A DNA stretch of 64,000 nt, taken from assembly GCA_905236675.1 (NCBI GenBank), contig CAJOND010000005.1, positions 28,517 to 92,516 on the forward strand, given 5' to 3'. Positions 26,685-35,261 of the stretch are shown piece by piece (position 1 is the first letter of the stretch; the number at the start of each line of letters is the position of its first letter). Made by a program: the position numbers and the translations under genes. The notes under the pieces were generated by a model. That model had not been told where the DNA came from. It searched no databases and worked only from the letters and a program-made list of their open reading frames with translations. The DNA comes from Candidatus Rifleibacteriota bacterium (GTDB lineage Bacteria; Muiribacteriota; Ozemobacteria; Ozemobacterales; Ozemobacteraceae).

Positions 26685-27596
26685 ATGTCTAGTAATGAAA
26701 AAATGCAGGCTCTTACCGAAACCAGAAATCCTCGAACTTTATATATTGATAGAGTCGGAACCCGTGATGCTGTTAAAAGCTTTATTCGTGAAGATATGGC
26801 AATTCATTCTGCAATCGAAGCTTGTCAGGAGAGTATCTCTAAAGCGGTAGATTGTGCTTATTCTTCATTGTTAAAAGGCGGGAGACTCGTTTATATTGGA
26901 GCAGGTACTTCTGGAAGACTAGGGGTTTTAGATGCTTCTGAATGCCCGCCGACTTTCGGGGTTCCTTCTAATATGGTTATTGGTATTATTGCTGGTGGGG
27001 ATAAGGCTTTGAGAGAGGCTATAGAAGGTGCCGAAGATGATAAAGATGGCGGAAAAAGAGATTTAGAGGGTATTCATTTTAACAATAAAGATACTTTAAT
27101 AGGAATAACAGCTTCTGGAACTACACCTTATGTTGTAGGAGCTCTTGAATATGCTAAAAGTATAGGAGCTAATACTGTTTTACTTTGTTGCAATCCTTAT
27201 GGTGAACTTTTTAATGCTGATGTGCTGATAAATGTAGCTGTAGGACCTGAAGTAATTGCAGGCTCAACAAGATTAAAAAGTGGAACAGCATGTAAGATGG
27301 TTTTAAATATGATTTCTTCCATAAGTATGATTAAGCTTGGCAAAGTATATGAAAACCTGATGGTTGACGTAAAAGCAACAAACAACAAGCTAAAGAAAAG
27401 AGCTCTTAAAATAGTTATGGAAGCAGGAAGAATACCTAATTATGAAGCAGAAGCAAAACTCGTTGATGCTGAAGGTAATCTTAAAGTTGCTATAGTTATG
27501 GCAAGATTAGACGTTGATGCTGAAACAGCCCGAAGAAAACTAAATACTGCCAATGGTTATCTTTACAAAGCTCTTGGTGAAACAGGGTATTTCTAG
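26685..27596 (+). CDS. murQ: N-acetylmuramic acid 6-phosphate etherase
   Basis: The 303-residue SIS-domain protein has the MurQ pattern: TRDAVKSFIREDMAIHSAIEAC, RLVYIGAGTSGRLGVLDASECPPTFG, GASGTTPYVVGAL-like ITASGTTPYVVGALEYA, and AGSTRLKSGTACKMVLNMIS. It cleaves the lactyl ether of MurNAc-6-phosphate to GlcNAc-6-phosphate in peptidoglycan recycling. AAGGA lies 7 nt before the ATG. No MurNAc transporter or AnmK is nearby. The stop codon is the first part of a heptamer array. Confidence 0.96.
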   Translation: MSSNEKMQALTETRNPRTLYIDRVGTRDAVKSFIREDMAIHSAIEACQESISKAVDCAYSSLLKGGRLVYIGAGTSGRLGVLDASECPPTFGVPSNMVIGIIAGGDKALREAIEGAEDDKDGGKRDLEGIHFNNKDTLIGITASGTTPYVVGALEYAKSIGANTVLLCCNPYGELFNADVLINVAVGPEVIAGSTRLKSGTACKMVLNMISSISMIKLGKVYENLMVDVKATNNKLKKRALKIVMEAGRIPNYEAEAKLVDAEGNLKVAIVMARLDVDAETARRKLNTANGYLYKALGETGYF

Positions 27597-27629
27597 AGAG
27601 AATAGAGTTAAGAGAAGAGAGATAAGAGG
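27595..27629. repeat. Heptanucleotide-period array, purine-rich
   Basis: Five units (AGAGAGA, ATAGAGT, TAAGAGA, AGAGAGA, TAAGAGG) begin inside the murQ stop codon. They are partly complementary to the array at 27801-27842 across the same gap. Confidence 0.8.
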
Positions 27630-27708
27630 ATTGTTTTAGCTTATGTAAGATTTAACTATTATAAAATCTTTAATGTTATATTTGCTTTATACGACTAACT
27701 TTTGAAGA

Positions 27709-27750
27709 CCCCTTCAGTTACTTTGCGAAAGCCCCCTGCAATGCAGGAGA
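27709..27750. repeat. Degenerate palindromic element
   Basis: The order CCCCTTCAGTTAC ... GCGAAAGCCCCC followed by a CCTGCA / TGCAGG hairpin parallels the second copy of the element at 3455-3503. Similarity is imperfect, so membership of the family is tentative. Confidence 0.45.
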
Positions 27751-27777
27751 GGATCTTCGGCCCTCAATAATGACTAT

Positions 27778-27842
27778 ATAAGGGATTATCTTTTGCCAAA
27801 GCAATCTCTAATCCCTTATCTCTTATCTCTTATCTCTTAACA
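27778..27842. repeat. Heptanucleotide-period array with inverted repeat
   Basis: Six units from 27801 (GCAATCT, CTAATCC, CTTATCT three times, CTTAACA) form a pyrimidine-rich array. An 11-bp inverted repeat (ATAAGGGATTA at 27778-27788, TAATCCCTTAT at 27809-27819) overlaps its start. The array is the inverse of the purine-rich array after murQ. Confidence 0.8.
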
Positions 27843-27861
27843 AGAGGCGTAGCCTCTTGTT
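27839..27861 (-). terminator. Hairpin at the end of the DUF1015 gene
   Basis: A perfect 10-bp stem (AACAAGAGGC / GCCTCTTGTT) with a 3-nt loop overlaps the stop codon of the minus-strand DUF1015 gene. No T-run follows on that strand, so it may stabilise the 3' end rather than terminate on its own. Confidence 0.55.
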
Positions 27862-29164
27862 ACTTAATTGCTCTTGCTTCCATATAGAAGCGTTTTTCGT
27901 TGGCTTCACCCATTGAGAAAGTTTTGCGTGGGAGTGCACCGTCTTTAATGATTGTTTCAAAGAAAGTACCTTTATCTATAGCTGGTAAGAAAATACCAAT
28001 ATTGCCTTTTTCAGATCCTTGTTTATCTGTAACATCAGCACCGTGGATGTAGCCAATATTATATTTTTGTTTAACCAGTTCGTCTATAACTTTCTGTAAT
28101 GTGCCAGCAGCGATGTTGGCAGCAGGTTTCTTAAGAGTTACTACTGCGTGTTTACCTGCTACACAGTAACCGAAGCGCTGTTCGCTCTGGTCTTTAATCT
28201 TATCAGCGATGCAGTTTTTGCAGCCAACTTCTTCAATAGAAATAGATTCAGCGTTCTTCTTGAGTTCATTTAAGAAAACATCTTCTGGAACATTGAAGAA
28301 AACACGATGAATTGGTTCGAATACCAGACCTGGATCAAAAATGTTTTCTAATTCTACAAGACAGAATCTTGCAGGATGATTCTTCTGTTGTTCTGGAGTA
28401 AGAGTAGCTTTAATATCTTCCCAGCAGCTCTTCGCTGTTGCAAAACTGTGGTTACCATCGCCCATAGCGAAAAGTAATGGGTTAGATTTATCAAGATTTG
28501 CGTAAATTGTTTCGAAAGCTTTGCAGATGTTTTCTTTGTCTTCATCTGAATTTACAAGCCAAGCTTCAAGATGACCGCCATTTTTCATGAGTTCAACATC
28601 ATAAACAGATTTGAGGCTGTCTTTTTTGGCGGTTAATGGTTCGATTACAGAGCGTTTTTCATCTGAAATCAATACCATTATGTGAGGAATTTCTAGAGGA
28701 GCATCTTTTCTTATTTTCTTTCTCGGTGGGATTCTAGAAAGAATTGTACCTTCTGTAGCTCTGATTAAGGTCTTAGAACCCTTTTCCCAGCTATAGCGGT
28801 CAAGGTCTAATGCAGCCATAAGACCCCATCTTGATACACCACTGCATGTTCTGCGAACTAAGAAGAAAGATTCTTTATATGTATCAAATAATTTAGCTTC
28901 AACATATTTTTTCATTGAAGCATTGATGTTAGCAATGCGTTGATCGCCATCATTATCTTCAAGATAACATTCTGGGAATATAAGGCGAAGAGTTGAAGGT
29001 GCTTCACCAACTATATCTGATGCTGACTTCCAGTATTCTTTTTCTGATTCATACTGGTCGCAGGCTACAACTGCCCATTTAGAAAGATCTGTTCCCTTCT
29101 TTGGGAGCATAATATCTGCGGCCTTCAATCCAACTGCTTCTAATCTTGCATTAATATCTGACAT
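27860..29164 (-). CDS. DUF1015 family protein
   Basis: The 434-residue cytoplasmic protein matches the DUF1015 family: WAVVACDQYESEKEYW near the N-terminus, a middle RGTILSRIPPRK-like arginine patch (EGTILSRIPPRKKIRKDAPLEIPH), and the conserved AMGDGNHSFATAK. Members often sit with amino-acid or one-carbon genes, but I know of no firmly assigned activity. Codons look more GC-rich than in neighbouring genes. No strong ribosome site is seen. Heptamer arrays flank it on both sides. Confidence 0.88.
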   Translation of the reverse strand: MSDINARLEAVGLKAADIMLPKKGTDLSKWAVVACDQYESEKEYWKSASDIVGEAPSTLRLIFPECYLEDNDGDQRIANINASMKKYVEAKLFDTYKESFFLVRRTCSGVSRWGLMAALDLDRYSWEKGSKTLIRATEGTILSRIPPRKKIRKDAPLEIPHIMVLISDEKRSVIEPLTAKKDSLKSVYDVELMKNGGHLEAWLVNSDEDKENICKAFETIYANLDKSNPLLFAMGDGNHSFATAKSCWEDIKATLTPEQQKNHPARFCLVELENIFDPGLVFEPIHRVFFNVPEDVFLNELKKNAESISIEEVGCKNCIADKIKDQSEQRFGYCVAGKHAVVTLKKPAANIAAGTLQKVIDELVKQKYNIGYIHGADVTDKQGSEKGNIGIFLPAIDKGTFFETIIKDGALPRKTFSMGEANEKRFYMEARAIK

Positions 29165-29207
29165 GTTGTGTTATTCTCGCTTTCCTTTACCTTTTTTCTA
29201 GTTTTAA

Positions 29208-29249
29208 GACTTAAGGATAAAGATTGAAGAATAAAGAAAAAATGATGAA
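29208..29249. repeat. Heptanucleotide-period array, purine-rich
   Basis: Six units (GACTTAA, GGATAAA, GATTGAA, GAATAAA, GAAAAAA, TGATGAA) lie upstream of the DUF1015 start. AAGATTGAAG at 29220-29229 is perfectly complementary to CTTCAATCTT at 29296-29305. Confidence 0.8.
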
Positions 29250-29277
29250 AACTAATTATCGAGAATTTATCTAACTA

Positions 29278-29319
29278 CAATCTTCTTTCTTCTTCCTTCA
29301 ATCTTCTATCTTCTTACTT
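29278..29319. repeat. Heptanucleotide-period array, pyrimidine-rich
   Basis: Six units (CAATCTT, CTTTCTT, CTTCCTT, CAATCTT, CTATCTT, CTTACTT) form the inverse partner of the array at 29208-29249. Together they could fold into a hairpin downstream of the Wzz genes on the minus strand, where no classic terminator is seen. Confidence 0.85.
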
Positions 29320-29384
29320 AAATATGATTCTATTTCATAACTTCCGTAGTGGCAATATATTTTTTTCTTTTGTGGAAAAATCTT

Positions 29385-30572
29385 CTAATTCTTTGTAGCT
29401 TCTCTAAATAGTGATATGCCAAATGATAAAATTAAAGAAATCAATAAAGCTGTTAAGCAAATCTTTGTTCTTGATGGTCTTGATTTTAGTATTGCGATTC
29501 TAGGTTTATCTATTATTTTAAACTGATAACTTTCCTCTGCTTCTGCAATTTTCGCAATTTCATATTGCTCATTCAAAACAGAATATATTTTTTCTTTTAC
29601 CGAAATAGTTCTTTTTAATCTAGCTAATTCAAGCATATTCTCAGGCATATCGTTAATTTCTTTATCTAATTCTTTAATTTTTGAATCTATAGAGTTTATT
29701 TTTGCAACTTCTGAATCACATTGATTTTTTATTTCTGATAAGTCGATTTTTGTATCCTTAGAATTAGAAATGTAGGTTTTTAATTGTTCTAATGTGATTT
29801 CAGCTTCATTCTTTTTAATTTCTAATGAAGTTATTTTATTTATTGTTTCCATATACTTTTTATCTATAGATAATAATTTGTGCTGCTTTTGAAAGACTTT
29901 TAGAGCGTTTTCGCTTTCTTCAAGTTCTGTTTTCGTTTTATCCAGTTGTTTTTTTACGAATTCTAACTTTTCTTTACGGGGGCCTTTTGTAAATTGATCC
30001 ATTTTATCTAAATAAGCATTGACTATTTCTGCTGAAGTAGTTGCAATCATAGTTTCTGCTGAAATGGTAATTATTCTATTGCTGGGGTCATAGTTTATTT
30101 TGATAATTTCTTTTATATCTTTTAATACTTTGTCGTATATTAATTCTTTTTCTGTAATAGGTCTATCCTCTATTATAGCAGGATTCGTAGCGATACCAAA
30201 TCTATTGATGATATATTCATACATCGAATCACTCTTTAAAGAATTAAACAATAAAGAAGCATTCCCGGAATCTGTATAAGAATCTTCACTAAAATTGTAA
30301 AAAAATCCATTCAATGCACTGGATTTCCCATTAGGAAAAATATAAATAGAGGCTGAAGACTTATAGTAGTTTGGTAAATAAAATGAGTAAACTGCAGAAA
30401 TGATCACTACTATTAATGGAATAAAAACAATTATTTTCCAGTTATTTTTAAAAAAGGAAGATAATTTTGTGAGGGTGAATCCTTCTCCATCTTCAATGCT
30501 CATTAAAATTTCTGATTTTATAAGCTCTTCTTTTATTTCTTTTTTTAATTGTTCAATATTAATTTCTGACAT
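29385..30572 (-). CDS. Wzz/GumC-type chain-length regulator, paralogue 2
   Basis: The 395-residue protein has the polysaccharide co-polymerase layout: a cytoplasmic N-terminus, TM1 at about 33-52 followed by the YYKSSASIYIFP segment, a long coiled-coil periplasmic part (about 195-335) and a C-terminal TM (about 370-390). There is no Walker motif, so no BY-kinase is fused. It shares its N-terminal EINIEQLKKEIKEEL and domain order with the adjacent 416-residue paralogue. It probably controls the length of an envelope polysaccharide. A 119-bp gap with a heptamer array separates the pair. Confidence 0.88.
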   Translation of the reverse strand: MSEINIEQLKKEIKEELIKSEILMSIEDGEGFTLTKLSSFFKNNWKIIVFIPLIVVIISAVYSFYLPNYYKSSASIYIFPNGKSSALNGFFYNFSEDSYTDSGNASLLFNSLKSDSMYEYIINRFGIATNPAIIEDRPITEKELIYDKVLKDIKEIIKINYDPSNRIITISAETMIATTSAEIVNAYLDKMDQFTKGPRKEKLEFVKKQLDKTKTELEESENALKVFQKQHKLLSIDKKYMETINKITSLEIKKNEAEITLEQLKTYISNSKDTKIDLSEIKNQCDSEVAKINSIDSKIKELDKEINDMPENMLELARLKRTISVKEKIYSVLNEQYEIAKIAEAEESYQFKIIDKPRIAILKSRPSRTKICLTALLISLILSFGISLFREATKN

Positions 30573-30580
30573 ATTCGATT

Positions 30581-30643
30581 AAGGGAGAAGGGGGAAGGGA
30601 GTAGGGAGTAGGGAGAAAGGAGAAAAGAGAAAGGAGAAAAGTT
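30581..30643. repeat. Heptanucleotide-period array, nine units
   Basis: Nine consecutive 7-nt units vary as (A/T)A(A/G)(A/G)G(A/G)G, for example AAGGGAG, TAGGGAG, AAAGGAG. This is the longest and cleanest array here. It fills the gap between the two Wzz paralogues. A pyrimidine-rich stretch (30668-30695) lies opposite and could pair with it. Confidence 0.92.
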
Positions 30644-30691
30644 GCTTGAAGGGTTCTGTTCCAATCTTTTACTCCTTATCTCTCATCTTTT

Positions 30692-31942
30692 TTATGCTAT
30701 TGCCTTATTTTCTTCCTTTTTTTCTTGTTCTTTGCGGCGTTTTATAAATTCTATCAGAAAAGCTAGGAATACAACTAGTACACCAGAGCTAAATCCTGAT
30801 AATAATATTATAAGTTTTCTCTTAGGTTTTGATATTAACTGAGGAATTCTTGCCTGATCTATTACTTCAAACTGACTTCTTTCTTCCGCTTCAGTTATTT
30901 TTGCCATTTCATGTTGCTCTGTAAGAATAGCATAAAGCTTTTCTTTAACTTTTAAATTACGCTGCAATCTAATAAATTCCAAGGAAACATCAGGTAAGTT
31001 AGAAAGTTCTTTTTCTACTTCGCTAATTTCTTTCCTTATAGCTTCTGACTTAGCTTCTTCGGCTACTTTTTGAGCTTCAACTTTAACTAGTTCAGGAACA
31101 GAGCCAGAAGATTTAAGCATGCTTTGCTGCATTTCTAATGAAATGCTAGAATTTATTCTTTGAGATTCAAGCTGTGTCATTCTATCAATGGCAGCCGCCG
31201 TTTGCTTATCTAGAGCAAATAGTTTGTGTTTATCTTGGAATTCTTTGAATTCATTTTCAGAAGTTTCTAGTTCTTTTCCTATCTTTTCTAATTGTTTTTC
31301 AATAAAGATACGTTTTTCTTGTTGCGGACCTTTAGATAATTCATTTAGCTTTTCAATGTAAGCAGTAACAATTTCAGCAGAAGTAGTAGCCGACATTGTT
31401 TCTGCCGAAATCGTTATTAATCCTGTTTTTGGATCATTTTCTACTGTTACAATTTTTTCCATCTTAGATAACAGACTGTCATATATGATAGGTTTTTCAG
31501 GATCTGGCTGATAATCTTCACCAACAATAGCTGGATTCGTTGCTATGCCAAAGCGGTTTATGATGTAATTGTTCATAGTATTACTTTTAAGATATACTAT
31601 CATGTAGTTGGTTCCACCACCGCCACCGCCGAGACCCATTAGGCTAGCCATAGGGATATTACTCATTAGACTAGCTAAAGCTCCACCACCACTTGAGGAA
31701 TGAACAAATATTGTTCCTGAAGCTTTATAGTAATTAGGCATAAAATACTTAGCATATACTGCAACAAGAATTGCTACGATAATTGGAAATATTACTATAA
31801 TCTTCCAATATTTTTTTAGAACAGCAAACAACTCAAAAAGATCTATTTCATCTTCTTGAAGTCCCATGATTATCTCACGTTTGAGTAACTCTTCTTTTAT
31901 CTCTTTCTTTAGCTGTTCAGTATTTATTTCGGAATTTGACAT
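30692..31942 (-). CDS. Wzz/GumC-type chain-length regulator, paralogue 1
   Basis: The 416-residue protein has TM1 at about 47-66, the YYKASGTIFVHSS segment, a Gly-rich loop (LMGLGGGGGGTNYMIVYL, about 105-125), coiled coils at about 215-345 and a C-terminal TM near 380-402. It belongs to the polysaccharide co-polymerase (Wzz) family. It starts only 3 nt after the barrel-sandwich/KOW-like gene, so it is the tail of the DUF6754-MutL operon. Paralogue 2 follows after a heptamer array. No polysaccharide polymerase or export pore gene is adjacent. Confidence 0.9.
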   Translation of the reverse strand: MSNSEINTEQLKKEIKEELLKREIIMGLQEDEIDLFELFAVLKKYWKIIVIFPIIVAILVAVYAKYFMPNYYKASGTIFVHSSSGGGALASLMSNIPMASLMGLGGGGGGTNYMIVYLKSNTMNNYIINRFGIATNPAIVGEDYQPDPEKPIIYDSLLSKMEKIVTVENDPKTGLITISAETMSATTSAEIVTAYIEKLNELSKGPQQEKRIFIEKQLEKIGKELETSENEFKEFQDKHKLFALDKQTAAAIDRMTQLESQRINSSISLEMQQSMLKSSGSVPELVKVEAQKVAEEAKSEAIRKEISEVEKELSNLPDVSLEFIRLQRNLKVKEKLYAILTEQHEMAKITEAEERSQFEVIDQARIPQLISKPKRKLIILLSGFSSGVLVVFLAFLIEFIKRRKEQEKKEENKAIA

Positions 31943-31945
31943 AAT

Positions 31946-33073
31946 TTATTCTTCTATTATTTCAACGTTTGCTCTTGGCAAAGTTATTTCTTCACCTGAA
32001 TTTGTTTTTATTTTAACAACACGAACTTTGGCTTCTGTAGCTATAATAACTGGTTGTTCTGGAAGTTCTACAACTGTTGCAACTTCACCAAAATGAGGTT
32101 CACGAATAATTCTTACAGGACTTCCAACATTCATACCAGTGTTTTTACTTAGGTTTTCTATTTCCTTAGTTGATTTTGTATTGGTAAGAGGAATAACAAC
32201 TTCTGGTCTTATAACACCAGCACGAATCTGAGTTGCCCCATTGATAGAAGTTTTCATTCCAACAGACTGCTTAAGTAATTCGTATGTTTTCTTGGCCATC
32301 TGTATTTTACCAAAACCTTCTGTAACAACTAATGTTATACCTTTTTCTTCAGTACCAGTAATTGCAACACCTAAGTCATAACCTAGGAATTCCTTAAGGT
32401 CTTCAGCATCATAACCACCGACTATAACACCTTTTACACCAACTTCAACAGCTCGGTTTAAAGCTTTAGCAGTAACAAGTGAACCTCCAACGATTATCTT
32501 GCCTTTATGCTCAATCTTTATATCATCTTCATCTAATACTGCATCGGGAGAGGGTGAAACCATAACTAGTTCACCGATTACTTCACCGCCTATGCCAAAA
32601 ATACCTTGAATGTAAGTTGCTAATGAATTGATTTTAACGCCTTCTTCAGGGTAAATATCGTCAACAACTCCATCAATATATGCATGAACTTCTACTGGAA
32701 TTGGAGGTTCACGCAAAATAGCCTGGCCTGTAGCAGTAGAAAGACTTTCAACACTTCCTGTAATAGGTGCTTCTATAGTAGTTTTGAAGAAACCAAAAAA
32801 ACCACCTGTTTCAGCAAGAATATCGCCTTTTTTTATTGTGTCACCTTCTTTTACTTTTAGGTAAATACTTATTTCATTGGCTTCACAACCAAGTTGACCA
32901 GCAAGATTCAATGGGTAAACATTGCCTGGAAGGTTTGTTGAAGCTACAACTGTTTCAGCTGTAACTTTATCGCCTTTTTTTACATTTACTTCGCCTTTAA
33001 GCGGTAGTTTTCTATCTTTTTCAACCAAAGTCTTTGAAACTATTTTAAGACCAGGTGTATATGCACTAGCCAT
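31946..33073 (-). CDS. Barrel-sandwich and KOW-like protein of the MutL operon
   Basis: The 375-residue protein lacks a signal peptide and obvious membrane segments. The N-terminal half contains repeated lipoyl/biotinyl-like motifs (VKKGDKVTAETVVA; VKEGDTIKKGDILAE; IEAPITGSVESLS), similar to barrel-sandwich hybrid domains in RnfC-type proteins, but with no lysine in a lipoylation context. A middle Gly-rich alpha/beta part has IIVGGSLVTAKAL. The C-terminus (NVGSPVRIIREPHFGEVATVVEL) resembles a KOW/SH3 barrel. It sits 18 bp after mutL and 3 nt before a Wzz gene. An adaptor role between ATPase and membrane partners is my inference. Confidence 0.75.
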   Translation of the reverse strand: MASAYTPGLKIVSKTLVEKDRKLPLKGEVNVKKGDKVTAETVVASTNLPGNVYPLNLAGQLGCEANEISIYLKVKEGDTIKKGDILAETGGFFGFFKTTIEAPITGSVESLSTATGQAILREPPIPVEVHAYIDGVVDDIYPEEGVKINSLATYIQGIFGIGGEVIGELVMVSPSPDAVLDEDDIKIEHKGKIIVGGSLVTAKALNRAVEVGVKGVIVGGYDAEDLKEFLGYDLGVAITGTEEKGITLVVTEGFGKIQMAKKTYELLKQSVGMKTSINGATQIRAGVIRPEVVIPLTNTKSTKEIENLSKNTGMNVGSPVRIIREPHFGEVATVVELPEQPVIIATEAKVRVVKIKTNSGEEITLPRANVEIIEE

Positions 33074-33091
33074 TATAGGTAATCCTTTCTA

Positions 33092-34903
33092 TTAAAGACC
33101 TGGGTAAAGGTTCATAGCCTTATACCATGATTTAACGATATTGACACGTTCGGCATTGTCTTTTGGTAAGGTAAATGGTCGTCCACGGGTGTCAAATATT
33201 ACACCAACTACGCCACCATGTACTTCTCCTTCAAATTCTTTGCCATCTCCATTGCCCATATCAAAACCCCAACAAGGTTTAACATGAATCTTAGCAACTT
33301 CACCTATAGCTAATGGAACAACATTTAGTTCTCCGCCATTTAGTTTTCTGCTTATTTTTTCTCCATTGGGCATTTCAAGAGTGAAATCTAATACAGTTTC
33401 ATTATTTTTGACTACTCCTGTTGGTGAAACACAAGTACCTAAGTAGATCAAACAGTCTCGTTCGAAAACACTCAGAGCAGCTTCTTCTTGAACTGTAGCA
33501 AGAACTCCAAGCTGAGGCATCATGAATATTGAGTCAACCGTGAGCTGGGTAATTCCTTCTGGTAGGAATGCATCAATGAGCATCATTGCTGTTTGTTGTC
33601 TTCTTGGTGCGTGAGAAAGAACACCACCTGACCCTATAAGCATGTTCAAATCTTTTAAATTAACAAGGGATTCACCTGTCATCGTCTGATCGAAAACATC
33701 ACCAATTGTTCTTTCTTGTTGAACACCCTTCAAACCGACTGCCAAAGAGCGATGTTGGTCAAAAGAGAGTCTTAATGCTTCTCTAGCACAAGCCTGTTCA
33801 ACTATTAATTCTTCAATTAGTGATGGAATAGTTGTTGGACGAATCATTTTGTTTTTAACGCGGTTGCGTAAGTCTCTTTCGTCCATTTCAAAAGGAACCC
33901 AACGCATAACATTTTCTAATCCAGCTTCTGCAAAAACATTACTGATTGAATAACTCATACCGTAGTTAGCAGAAACTGATTTGTTATAAATACCTTGGAA
34001 TACGCTGAATACGTCTGTGGTTGCACCACCAATATCAGCACCAACTACTGTTATACCTTTCTTTTTAGATATTAACTGCATAATATCGCCAACTGCACCA
34101 GGGGTTGGCATAATGGGAACATCTGTTAGTTCCATTAAGTGAGGATAACCAGGAGCATGACTCATAACGTGTTCTAGGAAAAGATGCTGAATCTTTTGTC
34201 GGGTTGGCATTAGATTTTCTTTTTCCATTGAAGGTCTTAGATTGTCAGTTATGTCGAGTGCAACCTTATTGCCTAAGGCTCCTTTTATTTGTTCTCTAGC
34301 ATCTTTATTTCCTGCATAAAGAACAGGCAATTCATATCCTACACCTAAGCGTGCTTTTGGACTGGCAGCAGCAATTATTTCTGCAAGACCAATGACCTGT
34401 TTTGTGTTTCCACCATCAACCCCACCTGACAACAGAATCATGTCTGGACGTAAATGTCTGATTCTCTGAATCTTTTGGTGTGGAAGTCGACCGTCATTGG
34501 TTGCTAATACGTCCATGACGATTGCACCAGCACCAAGTGCTGCACGAGTAGCAGATTCCCCTGACATTGTTTTGACAACGCCAGTAACCATCATCTGTAA
34601 ACCACCACCGGCAGAACTTGTAGAAACATAAATATCTACACCCTTTTTAGTTTTTTCGTCATAGGGTTTTATTAAAGCTTTGCCATCATCAGTCAGGATT
34701 TGTCGACCTGCTAATTCCTGGACTTCTGCAACAGCATTTAAAACGCCTTGAGTAACGTCTTCAACAGGAGCTTCAACGGTTGTTGGAGCTTCACCACGAA
34801 CTATTAGACGGAAAACACCGTTACGCTTTTCTATAAGAATAGCCTTAGTGGTAGTACTACCGCAGTCTGTTGCCAGAATGCTTTGAATATCACTTTTGCT
34901 CAC
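33092..34903 (-). CDS. MutL/GlmL-family ASKHA ATPase
   Basis: The protein (603 residues from GTG at 34903) belongs to the family annotated as glutamate mutase L, reactivase-like proteins with an actin/Hsp70 fold. It has phosphate-1 motif TDCGSTTTKAILIE, LLSGGVDGGNT, phosphate-2 motif VGADIGGATTDVFSV and adenosine motif LIGSGGVLSHAP. The GTG start is chosen for AAGGAAGG 8 nt upstream, giving a 14-bp overlap with the small upstream gene; a longer frame from 34942 would overlap by 53 bp. No adenosylcobalamin mutase genes are present. Here it is embedded in a membrane-protein operon. Confidence 0.9.
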   Translation of the reverse strand: MSKSDIQSILATDCGSTTTKAILIEKRNGVFRLIVRGEAPTTVEAPVEDVTQGVLNAVAEVQELAGRQILTDDGKALIKPYDEKTKKGVDIYVSTSSAGGGLQMMVTGVVKTMSGESATRAALGAGAIVMDVLATNDGRLPHQKIQRIRHLRPDMILLSGGVDGGNTKQVIGLAEIIAAASPKARLGVGYELPVLYAGNKDAREQIKGALGNKVALDITDNLRPSMEKENLMPTRQKIQHLFLEHVMSHAPGYPHLMELTDVPIMPTPGAVGDIMQLISKKKGITVVGADIGGATTDVFSVFQGIYNKSVSANYGMSYSISNVFAEAGLENVMRWVPFEMDERDLRNRVKNKMIRPTTIPSLIEELIVEQACAREALRLSFDQHRSLAVGLKGVQQERTIGDVFDQTMTGESLVNLKDLNMLIGSGGVLSHAPRRQQTAMMLIDAFLPEGITQLTVDSIFMMPQLGVLATVQEEAALSVFERDCLIYLGTCVSPTGVVKNNETVLDFTLEMPNGEKISRKLNGGELNVVPLAIGEVAKIHVKPCWGFDMGNGDGKEFEGEVHGGVVGVIFDTRGRPFTLPKDNAERVNIVKSWYKAMNLYPGL

Positions 34904-35234
34904 TAGATACACCTTCCTTAGTTTCTTTATTATTAAGTTCAAGGTCTTCTATGGTAGTTATCAGCTGCTCAATTCTTTTTCTATCACCAATTACAGCTTG
35001 AAACTTTTCCATCTTGACCGGGTCAAAAATCAAATCAAGTAATGGACCAAATATCATTAAGGTACTTTGTCCTACAAGAGAAAGTGGCTTGAACATCTCA
35101 AGAGCCATTATTGCAGGTGCTGACATCTGTTTTGTTACAATAATATTTGCCAATCTATTAACAAAGCCATCAAGTTCTTCTGAGGAAAACCTGTTATTGA
35201 CTTCAGATTCTTCTGGTATTGTCCACATTCCCAT
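34890..35234 (-). CDS. Small protein linked to MutL
   Basis: The 114-residue soluble protein contains an amphipathic or hydrophobic middle (SAPAIMALEMFKPLSLVGQSTLMIFGPLLDLI) followed by FQAVIGDRKRIEQLITTIEDLE and a charged tail. From memory, similar small proteins accompany MutL-type ATPases in other genomes, but I cannot check this. It overlaps the MutL start by 14 bp and follows the six-TM protein gene by 27 bp, so it is coupled to both. It may tether the ATPase to the membrane complex. Confidence 0.75.
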   Translation of the reverse strand: MGMWTIPEESEVNNRFSSEELDGFVNRLANIIVTKQMSAPAIMALEMFKPLSLVGQSTLMIFGPLLDLIFDPVKMEKFQAVIGDRKRIEQLITTIEDLELNNKETKEGVSSEQK

Positions 35235-35261
35235 AATGTCAGCCTTTATTTAACCTACAAT

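Noticed and set aside
27597..27859. CRISPR array suspected from repeated short units
   Set aside because: Repeats are 7-nt, contiguous and without unique spacers; no cas gene is present.
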